Below, one piece after another: positions 53,763 to 61,683 of a stretch of 64,000 nucleotides of DNA. Source of the stretch: Candidatus Gastranaerophilales bacterium (GTDB lineage: Bacteria > Cyanobacteriota > Vampirovibrionia > Gastranaerophilales > Gastranaerophilaceae); assembly GCA_944322945.1 (NCBI GenBank), contig CALUQN010000003.1, positions 1 through 64,000 on the forward strand. Direction: 5' to 3'. A model generated the notes under the pieces. The model saw only the letters and a list, made by a program, of their open reading frames with translations. It searched no databases and was not told the DNA's origin. A program made the translations under genes and the position numbers. The first letter of the stretch is position 1. Every line of letters begins with the position of its first letter.

Positions 53763-54308
53763 TTATTGTTCTTCTGTAACATTTATAAATTTATAAGTTT
53801 TTAAGTTCTGAAAAGAAGCACTGATTTGGGGTTTTTCATTCAAAGGAACTAATAAGTTATATCTTACTTTTTCACCCGGCAAAAGTGTTTCATTGTTTGT
53901 TACTAAACCATCATTATTTGAAAAATAATCTGCTACAGGTGCATATCTTTTTTGTTCATCTAAAATCAAGCTGACCTGTTGGTTTTGTTTGTTTATATCA
54001 GGCATTGCTGCAAGGCAAGACAATCCCAAAGTAAAAGGACACAAGCCCAATGCCCATTTTGTTGATTTTTTTAATTTTGTATCGGTGCTGGTATCAACAA
54101 CATTTATTTTGTTATAACACTTTATATGATCCACTCTAATTGCATCATTTCCTTGATTTGTGAAAGATATTTCAAAGGCACTGTATCTATTTTTTAACTG
54201 ACTTTGTAATTGCAGTTGCCTTGCTTCATACTTCACAGCTTTTTGTGCTGCAAGACTTGGTGTAATTATAAAAGTGAAAATAATAAAAAAAGATAATAGT
54301 TTTTTCAT
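53763..54308 (-). CDS. secreted orphan protein in the lysogeny operon
   Basis: A 181-residue protein with a clear signal peptide (MKKLLSFFIIFTFIITPSLA, then AQK) and so probably periplasmic or surface-located. The mature part has mostly beta-like character (YSAFEISFTNQGNDAIRVDHI, GEKVRYNLLVPLNEKP) and a central hydrophobic Cys-containing stretch (GLCPFTLGLSCLAAMPD). I recognise no family. It lies between the repressor and the recombinase on the same strand, so it should be expressed in the lysogenic state. A lysogenic-conversion or superinfection-exclusion role is possible but only inferred. Confidence 0.75.
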   Translation of the reverse strand: MKKLLSFFIIFTFIITPSLAAQKAVKYEARQLQLQSQLKNRYSAFEISFTNQGNDAIRVDHIKCYNKINVVDTSTDTKLKKSTKWALGLCPFTLGLSCLAAMPDINKQNQQVSLILDEQKRYAPVADYFSNNDGLVTNNETLLPGEKVRYNLLVPLNEKPQISASFQNLKTYKFINVTEEQ

Positions 54309-54319
54309 ATTTATACCCC

Positions 54320-54727
54320 TTATTCAATGAATGTACTTGCCAATTCAGGTATTTTTAAAATACTAATTACGGCTTCTGCTTTTTCTGTATCACCATGCAA
54401 GGCATCAATAAAATTTCTTGCTAGTTTTAAGGCTTTTTTATTTTTCAGTAATGTTTCAATTACAAGCATGTCATTATCATCAATGTTAAATGCTTTTTTA
54501 ATTTCTTTTAATGAATTATTGACAATGTTAAATTGTTCATCACCTGATAAGCTAACTTTGAAAAATTCTTCAACTTTTTTCTTTTCTTCATCAGTTATCA
54601 GACTTTTGTTTTTCATTCTCAAAGATATGTTTGAACGAGTTGTGCCAAAGGCTTCTGCGATTTTTGTTTGTGAAATATTACTTTTTGTTAAGGTTATTAA
54701 AAGTGTTTGAAGTTCACATATATTCAT
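54320..54727 (-). CDS. HTH transcriptional repressor, phage CI-like
   Basis: About 135 residues. The N-terminal helix-turn-helix is NISQTKIAEAFGTTRSNISLRMK (about 15-38), typical of phage-type or Xre-like DNA-binding proteins. The C-terminal part is helical and lacks a LexA-type peptidase motif, so it should not self-cleave. I use the ATG three codons into the frame, because AAAAGG abuts the first ATG but lies 9 bp before this one. It is divergent from the rightward early operon. The three TTGACAAATGTT repeats in between are its probable operators. Confidence 0.8.
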   Translation of the reverse strand: MNICELQTLLITLTKSNISQTKIAEAFGTTRSNISLRMKNKSLITDEEKKKVEEFFKVSLSGDEQFNIVNNSLKEIKKAFNIDDNDMLVIETLLKNKKALKLARNFIDALHGDTEKAEAVISILKIPELASTFIE

Positions 54728-54751
54728 ATTCTGCATCCTTTTTTCTTATTA

Positions 54752-54878
54752 TTGACAAATGTTTTATTACTATCTATTGACAAATGTTTATTGTTTGTTT
54801 TATACTTATCTTATCAAAAGTTATACATTTAATATTAACGAAAGGAGAAGTATTTTGCAACCTTTATTGACAAATGTT
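54752..54878. promoter_or_regulatory. operator region with three 12-bp repeats and rightward promoter
   Basis: TTGACAAATGTT occurs at 54752, 54777 and 54867. With flanking bases it approaches a dyad (TTGACA-AA-TGTTAA). The copy at 54777 supplies the TTGACA -35 of a promoter whose -10 is TATACT at 54801-54806 (18-bp spacing). The third copy lies at codons 5-8 of the first early gene. The arrangement fits repressor operators that also cover the promoter. Confidence 0.7.
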
Positions 54879-55055
54879 AAGGAATACGGTGTTGAGGATA
54901 TAACAAAAGTTATTCCAATAGGTGAGCAACAAGTCCGTAGATACATAAAAACAGGCGAATTAAAAGCCACCATGAAAAGAAACCGTTACAGAGTAGCTGA
55001 AGAAGATTTGAAAACCTTTATGGTTGAAAAAGGCTTCACAAATTTGAACTTATAG
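54855..55055 (+). CDS. small HTH DNA-binding protein, excisionase-like
   Basis: A 66-residue protein. I choose the TTG start with AAAGGAG 7 bp upstream; the frame stays open upstream but lacks a usable start signal and would overlap the operators. The centre VIPIGEQQVRRYIKTGELKATMKRNRYRVAEEDLKTFM is a MerR/excisionase-type winged helix ('helix-turn-helix 17' style), in which RNRYRV forms the wing. As the first rightward gene it may be the excisionase/recombination directionality factor or a Cro-like regulator. Confidence 0.78.
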   Translation: MQPLLTNVKEYGVEDITKVIPIGEQQVRRYIKTGELKATMKRNRYRVAEEDLKTFMVEKGFTNLNL

Positions 55056-55066
55056 GAGAATTACAG

Positions 55067-55234
55067 ATGGAAAGAGAAATTCTTATTGAAATTGCTGAAT
55101 GGAACGATACAAACACATCTGTTGAAATTCCTGAATTAGGCATATTTAAGCAGTTTAAACACAGAATTGATGCAGTGAACTGGGCAAACTCAATTTTCAA
55201 GAAACCCAAATTTGAAAATGTAGTTTATTCATAA
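55067..55234 (+). CDS. small orphan early protein, 55 aa
   Basis: A 55-residue acidic-to-neutral protein (MEREILIEIAEWNDTNTS...), read from an ATG with AGGAG 7-11 bp upstream. It lies 11 bp after the HTH gene. No family is recognised. Codon use and spacing fit the early operon. Confidence 0.65.
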   Translation: MEREILIEIAEWNDTNTSVEIPELGIFKQFKHRIDAVNWANSIFKKPKFENVVYS

Positions 55235-55239
55235 AAAAA

Positions 55240-55259
55240 GCTGCTAATTTTATAGCAGC
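55240..55259. terminator. small hairpin in the early operon
   Basis: GCTGCTA pairs with TAGCAGC around a 6-base loop directly after the preceding stop codon. The T-run is only on the minus strand, so it could stop leftward transcripts, or act as a processing hairpin for rightward ones. Confidence 0.45.
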
Positions 55260-55347
55260 CCAAAAATAAATTTTTCACTTAGATTATAGCACAAAAACAG
55301 CATCCTATTAAGGGGCTTAGTTTTCGTGCCTAAAAAAACGGAAAACA

Positions 55348-55500
55348 ATGGCTAAATACGAGAAAAAAAGAAAGAAACCAAATTTTATTTTCACAATTCA
55401 ACCGGGTGAACCAACACTGGATGAATGTATTGCAGACATGGCAAAAGTTGTTTTCCAACTATACGAAATGAACAAAAAAAGAGGTTTAGAAAATGGCTAA
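55348..55500 (+). CDS. small basic orphan, 50 aa
   Basis: A 50-residue frame with a very basic start (MAKYEKKRKKPNF) and a helical end. It overlaps the next gene by 8 bp, which is the usual style of this operon. The ribosome binding site is weak (CGGA). Function is unknown. Confidence 0.55.
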   Translation: MAKYEKKRKKPNFIFTIQPGEPTLDECIADMAKVVFQLYEMNKKRGLENG

Positions 55501-55810
55501 AAAATTCAAAAAATCAAAATTTGAAATAGTTCTTCAGTTTGTAAAAGGGCTTGCAAGAAAAATGCCCTGCTTCAATGAAACAGAAAATGAAATCTTATCT
55601 GAAGAATTTTCTGAAGCTGTTATTGCGATAAAAGAACAAAATTCACAACACGTTTATAACGCATATTATTTGCCCAAAGCGATTAGTGCAATTTTAAAAG
55701 AACAGAATTATTTGACCACTGCAAGCGGTGCAGAACACAGGGCAAAAGCAATGTTGCTGGCTGATATGGCAAACGGTGTGTTAGATGAATTTTACAGGTT
55801 TACAAAATAG
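55493..55810 (+). CDS. orphan early protein, 105 aa
   Basis: A 105-residue helical protein with a Lys-rich start. It begins inside the previous small gene and ends 11 bp before the ATPase gene. It contains FETEN-like acidic and LAREMPC-like amphipathic segments, but I see no motif. It is probably a small phage protein acting with the recombination genes. Confidence 0.65.
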   Translation: MAKKFKKSKFEIVLQFVKGLARKMPCFNETENEILSEEFSEAVIAIKEQNSQHVYNAYYLPKAISAILKEQNYLTTASGAEHRAKAMLLADMANGVLDEFYRFTK

Positions 55811-55821
55811 GAGAAAATGAC

Positions 55822-57267
55822 GTGGCAAAAATTACAAAAATTTTAATCAAAAATCTTTTTGGTATATCGGAGTTTGAAGCCGATTCAAAAAGTATTGAAC
55901 TTTTAGGCGGCAACGGTACAGGCAAAACTTCTGTTCTTGATGCAATCCGTTTGGCATTAACAAACAGAAGTTCAAGGGATTGTATTGTTAAGCGTGGCGA
56001 AACTGAAGGTGAAATTATTATTGAAACTGATTCCGGCTTAACTATTACAAGAAAACCCCGAACAAATAAAACCGACTACAAAAGCATTAAACAAGACGGC
56101 AAAGAAGTTCAAAGCCCTGAAGCATTTCTGTCTGAAATCTTTTCAGAATTACAGTTAAACCCTGTTGCATTTATTAATATGGATGCAAAAGAACAAAACA
56201 GAATTATTCTTGACCTTATCGAATACAAATGGGATTTGAACACAATCAAAGAGTGGTTTGGCGAAATTCCACAAGGTGTGGATTACCAAAAACACATTCT
56301 TGAAGTATTACAACAAATTGCCGCTGAAGATGGTTTTTATTTCCAACAAAGACAAAACATAAACAGAGATATAAGAAATAAAAAAGCCTTTATTGAAGAA
56401 ATAATGAAGGAATTGCCGGAAAATTTCAATGCTGCAAAGTGGGAAGCCTACGAACTGCAAGAAATTCATTCAAAAATTGAAAAGGCAAGGCAGCACAATG
56501 CACAGATTGAAAAAGCCGAAACCTTAAAAGCTAACTATGACAATAAAATAAGAGGGTTTCAAGCTGTAAAAGAACTTGAAGAACAAAGACTGTTTAAAGG
56601 ACTTCAAGAAAGAGAAAGTGAACTAAAAGCAAATATTGCAAAACTTCAAGAAATGCTTAATTCTGCACAAAAAGAATTAAATTCACTCAACGATGTTTGT
56701 TCAGATAAAAAAGCCGTTATTGAAGCAAATTATGAAAAGCAAGTTGCACAATTCAATGAAGAATTAAAAGCATTTGAACCTTATTTGCAGCAACAAAAAA
56801 TTGACATCGTGCCAATGCAAGAAGAAGCTGCTGAAGCACTCAAAATGAAGCAGCAGTTGCCGCAATATAACAAAATGCTTGCAATGAATAATGAATTGGC
56901 TGACCTTCAGGCTGCATCAGATGAATTTACAAGAAAAATTGAACTTGCAAGGACTTTACCGGCACAGATTCTTGCTGAAGCAAATTTGCCACTTGGTGAA
57001 ATGAGTATTGACGGCGATCAAGTTCTTATTAAAAAGCCAAATGGTGATTTGCCAATTAGCAATTTGTCTGAAGGTGAAAAACTTGACCTTTGTGTTGATA
57101 TTGCCTTGAAAAACAAAACAGGCTTGCAAATTGTGTTGATTGATGGAGTTGAAAAACTTTCACCAATTAACAGGCAACACTTATATGAACGTTGCAAGGC
57201 TTCAGGGCTTCAATTTATTGCAACAAGAACAACGGCTGACAATGAACTTACAGTGGTTGAGTTATGA
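55822..57267 (+). CDS. SMC/Rad50/SbcC-like ABC-ATPase of the recombination module
   Basis: A 481-residue ABC-type ATPase of the SbcC/RecF/Rad50 class. Walker A is GGNGTGKTSVLDAIRLAL (residues about 29-46). The central region (about 165-400) is a long coiled coil with a hinge-like break. The signature NLSEGEKLDLCVDIAL and Walker B LQIVLIDGVEKLS complete the head. There is no fused nuclease. The start is GTG, with AGGAG 8 bp upstream; an ATG five bases earlier is out of frame. Such phage ATPases usually work with RecE/RecT-type recombination, and recT lies three genes downstream. The role is inferred from context. Confidence 0.88.
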   Translation: MAKITKILIKNLFGISEFEADSKSIELLGGNGTGKTSVLDAIRLALTNRSSRDCIVKRGETEGEIIIETDSGLTITRKPRTNKTDYKSIKQDGKEVQSPEAFLSEIFSELQLNPVAFINMDAKEQNRIILDLIEYKWDLNTIKEWFGEIPQGVDYQKHILEVLQQIAAEDGFYFQQRQNINRDIRNKKAFIEEIMKELPENFNAAKWEAYELQEIHSKIEKARQHNAQIEKAETLKANYDNKIRGFQAVKELEEQRLFKGLQERESELKANIAKLQEMLNSAQKELNSLNDVCSDKKAVIEANYEKQVAQFNEELKAFEPYLQQQKIDIVPMQEEAAEALKMKQQLPQYNKMLAMNNELADLQAASDEFTRKIELARTLPAQILAEANLPLGEMSIDGDQVLIKKPNGDLPISNLSEGEKLDLCVDIALKNKTGLQIVLIDGVEKLSPINRQHLYERCKASGLQFIATRTTADNELTVVEL

Positions 57268-57416
57268 CAAGGCTTTTTGTCCTTTGGCTGTATAAAATTT
57301 GCTACCTGTTTTCAAGGTTGTATTTTAAACGGCTAAACATAACAGAAGCTGACCTGTATGACATCAGATATTTCATAGATTACACACTACAAGAAAAAAG
57401 GAGAAAACGAAAATGA
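57264..57416 (+). CDS. small orphan, 50 aa, coupled by ATGA overlaps
   Basis: A 50-residue frame that overlaps the ATPase stop (ATGA) and the next gene start (ATGA), so it is translated by coupling at both ends. The first ~24 residues (TRLFVLWLYKICYLFSRLYF) are hydrophobic and could form one membrane helix; the end is strongly basic (KRRKRK). This is a typical phage micro-membrane protein layout. Function is unknown. Confidence 0.62.
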   Translation: MTRLFVLWLYKICYLFSRLYFKRLNITEADLYDIRYFIDYTLQEKRRKRK

Positions 57417-57997
57417 CAATGACAAAAGATGACATTATCAATGCTGAAATTGAACAAGAACACAAAGAAGCGGAAAAAAGAAGTGAAGAATTTCAAAATG
57501 ACGTGGATAGCTTAATTGATGAAATCAAAACTTCACAAGATGCAAAAAATATGTATTTCAAAGAAGTTCTTGAAGGCAAGCATCCGGGCAAAAAACTTAT
57601 GCAGCAAAGAATTGTAATCCAATTTGCAGAAGTAATTGACTATGACAAAAATAAACTTGTTTATGAAGAAACTGAAGAAGATAAAAAAGCTAACAGACAA
57701 TATTTGCAAAGCTGTATTACAAAAATTGATAAAGCTGCACTTCAATTTGCAAATGAACTTCAAAAGTTTGAAAGATTTTCCATTGAAGAATTTCACCTGT
57801 ATAGCAGAGAGTGTGAAGGTTCACCACAACCAAATGTAAAAATTAAAACAATAGACCTTACAGACGGCAACACAAAAGAACTTTCAGAAGTACCCCCTGA
57901 AGTATTAAAGGCTGTAAAAAATGTTATAGAAAAAGCGATTGTTACAGAGGAGAAAGGGGAAGAAAAAGGGGCTGAAGCAGAACCTGCATCAGTTTAG
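57413..57997 (+). CDS. orphan acidic coiled-coil early protein, 194 aa
   Basis: A 194-residue acidic protein with an N-terminal coiled-coil (EIEQEHKEAEKRSEEFQNDVDSL), a middle helical part and a low-complexity Glu/Gly end (TEEKGEEKGAEAEP). No enzyme motif is seen. It overlaps the previous micro-gene by 4 bp. The position between the ATPase and RecT suggests an accessory role in recombination. Confidence 0.7.
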   Translation: MTMTKDDIINAEIEQEHKEAEKRSEEFQNDVDSLIDEIKTSQDAKNMYFKEVLEGKHPGKKLMQQRIVIQFAEVIDYDKNKLVYEETEEDKKANRQYLQSCITKIDKAALQFANELQKFERFSIEEFHLYSRECEGSPQPNVKIKTIDLTDGNTKELSEVPPEVLKAVKNVIEKAIVTEEKGEEKGAEAEPASV

Positions 57998-58006
57998 CCT
58001 TTTTCG

Positions 58007-58032
58007 TGGGCTGTGTTATTTTTCACAGCCCA
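58007..58032 (+). terminator. hairpin between orphan and recT
   Basis: A perfect 9-bp stem TGGGCTGTG / CACAGCCCA with an 8-base T-rich loop in the 80-bp gap before recT. No T-run follows the stem, so it may modulate recT expression or protect RNA ends rather than terminate. Confidence 0.5.
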
Positions 58033-58077
58033 TCATAAAGGGCTAACTTATAGCACTAACAAAAGGAGAAATGACAG

Positions 58078-59139
58078 ATGACAGATGAAAAAACTATTGA
58101 AAATTTTTTAATGACAGTTGAAAGCAATCTTGCAACTACCCTTGCAGCAAAAGCGGCTGCATTGCCTGATGGTTTTCAGGCTGCCAAATTCCAACAGAAT
58201 TGCATTGCAATGCTTAAAGGAATAAAAAAACAAGATTTAATGAAAATCAAAGCAGAAGATGTTGTGTCCTGTTTAATGAAGGGGGCTTTGCTTGATTTAG
58301 ATTTTGCAAGCGGTGAATGCTATGCAATACCTTATTGGAATAAAGAAGAAGGCAAAAATGATTTGAATTTCCAAACCGATTACAAAGGGGAAGATAAAAT
58401 TGCCAAAACTTACAGCATCAAACCGATTTTCAACACTATTAAAGAAGTTATCAGGGAAGGTGATGAATATCAAAAAATTGTTGAAGATGGCAATGTAAAG
58501 TTCTTCTTTAAACCTATTCCATTAAATAATGGAAAAATTAAAGGGGCATTTGCACAAGTATTATTCACAGATGGTTCTTCTATCGGTGAAGAAATGACAG
58601 TTGAAGAACTGGAAGAAATAAAAAAGAATTTTTCAAAAGCAAAAGATTCACCTGCTTACCAAAAAACACCGGGTGAAATGTATAAAAAAATCGTTCTTAG
58701 AAGAACATTGAAAAATGTTGCAAAAAGTTTTAAAAATTCTGCTCAAACCATTGCTTATGCAACTTGTTCTGATTTTGAATTTAACAACAAAACCGGTGTT
58801 TCAAACAATTCTGAAGAAATAAGAAACCCTTTTGCAAATGCTTTGCCTGTAAATAATCAGCAAGCACTTACAACAAATGTTCAAAATACGACCGCCAAAA
58901 TGCCACAGAACGAATTTTTACAACCCGAAGCAACAGTTATTACATCAGAAACAGAAAATTCAATTCAAGGGCATTCTGACGTGTCTGAATACGAAAAAGA
59001 AGAAACTATTGAAACAATATATGAATGTACAAACTGCGGTTCAATAATCAATCAAGCAGAAGATTCATATTCAAGAAGAAATTATGGCAAACCGCTTTGC
59101 CGTAATTGTCAAGCACTTGCAAAGAATGGGGAGTTGTAA
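58078..59139 (+). CDS. recT: RecT-family single-strand annealing protein with zinc-ribbon tail
   Basis: A 353-residue phage recombinase of the RecT family. It anneals ssDNA made by a RecE-type exonuclease. The family core runs about 10-240 (QAAKFQQNCIAML, ALLDLDFASGECYAIPYWN, GEMYKKIVLRRTLKN). The last ~110 residues are not typical: a Ser/Thr/Gln linker followed by CTNCG and CRNC, a possible four-cysteine zinc ribbon. The true ATG is the second in a doubled 'ATGACAG' run; the first soon stops. AAAGGAG lies about 10 bp upstream. The RecE-like gene follows after 3 bp. Confidence 0.92.
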   Translation: MTDEKTIENFLMTVESNLATTLAAKAAALPDGFQAAKFQQNCIAMLKGIKKQDLMKIKAEDVVSCLMKGALLDLDFASGECYAIPYWNKEEGKNDLNFQTDYKGEDKIAKTYSIKPIFNTIKEVIREGDEYQKIVEDGNVKFFFKPIPLNNGKIKGAFAQVLFTDGSSIGEEMTVEELEEIKKNFSKAKDSPAYQKTPGEMYKKIVLRRTLKNVAKSFKNSAQTIAYATCSDFEFNNKTGVSNNSEEIRNPFANALPVNNQQALTTNVQNTTAKMPQNEFLQPEATVITSETENSIQGHSDVSEYEKEETIETIYECTNCGSIINQAEDSYSRRNYGKPLCRNCQALAKNGEL

Positions 59140-59142
59140 GAA

Positions 59143-59955
59143 GTGTTTTTGACTGAAAGCAATTACTATTCACAACAGGCAAACTGGGAATATTTAAGCG
59201 TAAGCCAATATAAAGATTTTATTGGCACGCTTGGAAAACCCGGTTGTGAAGCACGTGCAATGGCAAAATTGCGTGGCGAATGGGAAGATGAAACAACCAC
59301 AGCAATGCTTGTTGGTTCTTATGTTGATGCACATTTTGAAGGAACTCTTGACTGGTTCAGAGCCAAACACCCTGAATTTTTTAAGAAAAATTCTGAATTA
59401 AAAGCTGCTTACCAAAAAGCTGAAGAAGTTATTCAAAGAATTGAACGTGATGAATTCTTTATGCTTTGCATGAGCGGTGAAAAACAAGTGATTCTGACTG
59501 CTGAATTATTTGGGGCAATGTGGAAGGGTAAACTTGACAGTTACCACAACAGAAAAAGCCCCTATAACAGTATTGTTGATTTAAAAGTTGTAAAAGATTT
59601 GCATGAAAGATTTTGGATAAAGGACTTAGGGCAGTTTGTTTCTTTCATTGAATATTGGGGGTATGACCTTCAGGGGGCAATTTACCAACTACTTGAACAA
59701 GCTGTTTATGGCGGTGAAAAAGTGCCGTTTTCCATTGCTGCTGCGGATAAACAAAAAACTATTGATATTGAAGTTATTGGCTTAAAACAGCGTGATATGG
59801 ACAATGCACTGCTTGGAATAGAAGGAAACGTTAAAAGAATTATTGATTTAAAAGCCGGTAAAGTCGAGCCGGTAAGGTGCGGCAAATGCGATTATTGCAA
59901 ATTTACAAAAAAGCTGACCGCCCCAATAAGCACAGATATGTTAATTGAGGTATAG
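59143..59955 (+). CDS. PD-(D/E)XK exonuclease, RecE-like
   Basis: A 270-residue nuclease of the RecB/RecE type. Acidic residues fit the fold: His64 in SYVDAHFEG, Asp132 in KGKLDSYH, Asp146-x-Lys148 in VDLKVV, and Gln177-xxx-Tyr181 in QGAIY. The C-terminus ends with three cysteines (CGKCDYC), as in many Cas4/RecE-like iron-sulfur or zinc tails. With RecT it should resect and anneal DNA ends. The start is GTG with GGGAG 10 bp upstream, inside the end of recT. Confidence 0.88.
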   Translation: MFLTESNYYSQQANWEYLSVSQYKDFIGTLGKPGCEARAMAKLRGEWEDETTTAMLVGSYVDAHFEGTLDWFRAKHPEFFKKNSELKAAYQKAEEVIQRIERDEFFMLCMSGEKQVILTAELFGAMWKGKLDSYHNRKSPYNSIVDLKVVKDLHERFWIKDLGQFVSFIEYWGYDLQGAIYQLLEQAVYGGEKVPFSIAAADKQKTIDIEVIGLKQRDMDNALLGIEGNVKRIIDLKAGKVEPVRCGKCDYCKFTKKLTAPISTDMLIEV

Positions 59956-59960
59956 AGAGA

Positions 59961-60908
59961 GTGGCAAACGTACAGTTAAAAAATGGCTATACAAAGATAG
60001 TGAATAATCTTTTAGAACAGTTTTTTATAAGAGATTTTTCACCAATACAATTAAGAATTCTTTTGATGCTGATAAGGTTTTCTTATGGTTGCAATAAAAA
60101 AACTGCAAAAATTAAACCACAAAACCTTTTTAATACAGCTTATGTGTATGAAGGCGATATAAAAAGAGAATTAAAACACCTTGAAAGAAACAAAGTAATT
60201 ACCTGCAATTTTGAAAATAAAACATTTGCTTTGAATAAAAATTTTGATGAATGGAAAATTTCTTTTCACAAATTATTTGATGAAGAAAAATTTGCAAAAT
60301 TATTACACATAAATCTTAGTTGTGGACTAAGTGAAAACTTAGTTGACAACGAAGAAACAGAAGAAACTGAAAATGAAACTTTGTTGCCATCTAAGGAAAA
60401 CCTTAGTTGTGGGCTAAGTGAAAACTTAGTTGACAACGAAGAAATGAAAGCTGGAAACACAGATGCAGAAAGCAATTCAGGCACACCTAAAGAAAGTATA
60501 AATAAAGAAAAAGAAAATAATAATAATAAATATATATATAACCCTGATGATTCTTTAAAAACAACTAAAGAAAAAATTTTTAAAATAGATCCTTATATAA
60601 ACCCTTATAAAAAAATATTTACTGAAGAATATGAAAAGATTTTTAAAAGAGATTGTTTTTTAAACAACGCACAACATCTTAAATTAGTGGAAATTGCTGC
60701 CGAAATTCCAAATTTTAAAGAGTTAATTCCAACATTAGTTTTGAAATTTTCAAAAATTACTTTTGATTTTGATGGGGTAAAAAAACAGCCCGGCTTACGC
60801 TGGTTGCTTGAAGATGGCAACTGGGCTGGTGTCTTATCGGGTGAATTTGACAGCAATATTGAAGATACACAAATAAAAGGAAATAAAGACGATGGCTACA
60901 GTTATTAA
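59961..60908 (+). CDS. phage replication initiator, lambda O-like, carrying origin repeats
   Basis: A 315-residue initiator. The N-terminal ~100 residues match the phage replication protein O / winged-helix class: NGYTKIVNNLLEQFF, QLRILLMLIRFSYGCNKK. The middle (110-210) is polar and low complexity and includes NLSCGLSENLVDNEE twice. The DNA encoding that region holds the probable origin. The C-terminal part (215-300), with QPGLRWLLEDGNWAGVL, resembles the part that contacts the helicase loader. The start is GTG (gagagagtgGTG-like), just after the nuclease stop. The DnaC-like gene overlaps its end by 17 bp. Confidence 0.85.
   Translation: MANVQLKNGYTKIVNNLLEQFFIRDFSPIQLRILLMLIRFSYGCNKKTAKIKPQNLFNTAYVYEGDIKRELKHLERNKVITCNFENKTFALNKNFDEWKISFHKLFDEEKFAKLLHINLSCGLSENLVDNEETEETENETLLPSKENLSCGLSENLVDNEEMKAGNTDAESNSGTPKESINKEKENNNNKYIYNPDDSLKTTKEKIFKIDPYINPYKKIFTEEYEKIFKRDCFLNNAQHLKLVEIAAEIPNFKELIPTLVLKFSKITFDFDGVKKQPGLRWLLEDGNWAGVLSGEFDSNIEDTQIKGNKDDGYSY
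60315..60545 (+). other. putative phage replication origin (iterons plus AT-rich region)
   Basis: CTTAGTTG occurs at 60315, 60338, 60402 and 60425 in two pairs with 23-bp spacing. Each pair lies within a 45-bp block that is almost identical in both copies and contains a CTTAG/CTAAG dyad. About 60 bp further on comes an AT-rich run (60500-60545) including AATAATAATAATAAATATAT. Iterons followed by AT-rich DNA inside an O-type gene is the layout of the lambda origin. Confidence 0.65.
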
Positions 60909-61683
60909 CAATAGTGATTGGCAAAGTTCAGGGCAAATTATTGAAAACATTATTAAAGAAGCAGGCAAAAAACACATTTGCCCCAAATGCGGCAAGGAAG
61001 ATGTGCCTTGTGAAATAACACTGAACGGTGTAAAAAGAATTGTTTATGCTTCAAATTGTGATTGTTATGAAAAAGAACAAAAAGCAAAGGAAGAACAAAA
61101 AAGGAAAGAATGGCTTCAGGAGAAATTCAAAAATGCCAATATCGGCAAAAGATATATTGATATAACACTTGACAAACTTGAAGCTATGGGAACAGAAAAC
61201 ATTGCAGCTGCAAAAAAATATGTTGCAGATTTTAACCCTGAAAGCGGTGCAAGCATTCACATGATTGGCGAATTTGGCAATGGCAAGACATCAGAAGGCT
61301 ATGCAATTATTAAAGCCTTATTGCCAAAGTTTAATTGTGTTTCAATCACTTGGAATGAAATTGTAACACGTTGTTATTATGCAAAAGCATTTGATGCTTC
61401 AGAAACGATTGATCAAATACTGAAATGGTTATCACAATTTGACCTTATTATGATTGATGAATTTGTTATCAATATAAAAGATGACAAAGAAATAAATCTT
61501 GCAACGGCACTGTTTGATAACCTTTATAAAGATAACAAATGTTTTATTTTAATCAATAACCCCTGCGATATTGTGGACATGAAAAAAGTGCCACGCTTAG
61601 GCAAATTATTGGATAGGGTAAAAGATCAGGCGGAAATATTCACCTTCAAACATGAAAGTTACAGAGGGGTGAAAAATGCTTGA
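60892..61683 (+). CDS. dnaC: DnaC-like helicase-loader ATPase with N-terminal zinc motif
   Basis: A 263-residue AAA+ protein of the DnaC/IstB type. An N-terminal zinc-like part uses CPKCG (30-34), Cys40 and CDC (56-58). Walker A is GEFGNGKTS (126-134), Walker B is LIMIDEFVI, and the sensor region RLGKLLDRVKD is conserved. It should deliver the host replicative helicase to the O-type initiator encoded just upstream. The start is ATG within the end of the O gene. It overlaps the methyltransferase gene by 8 bp. Confidence 0.87.
   Translation: MATVINNSDWQSSGQIIENIIKEAGKKHICPKCGKEDVPCEITLNGVKRIVYASNCDCYEKEQKAKEEQKRKEWLQEKFKNANIGKRYIDITLDKLEAMGTENIAAAKKYVADFNPESGASIHMIGEFGNGKTSEGYAIIKALLPKFNCVSITWNEIVTRCYYAKAFDASETIDQILKWLSQFDLIMIDEFVINIKDDKEINLATALFDNLYKDNKCFILINNPCDIVDMKKVPRLGKLLDRVKDQAEIFTFKHESYRGVKNA

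Noticed and set aside
54759-54854. Upstream extension of the small HTH gene
   Set aside because: It covers the operators and the promoter; the TTG at 54855 has AAAGGAG at ideal spacing.
58071-58088. ATG at 58071 as recT start
   Set aside because: It is the first of a doubled ATGACAG run and stops after five codons; the frame of RecT begins at 58078.
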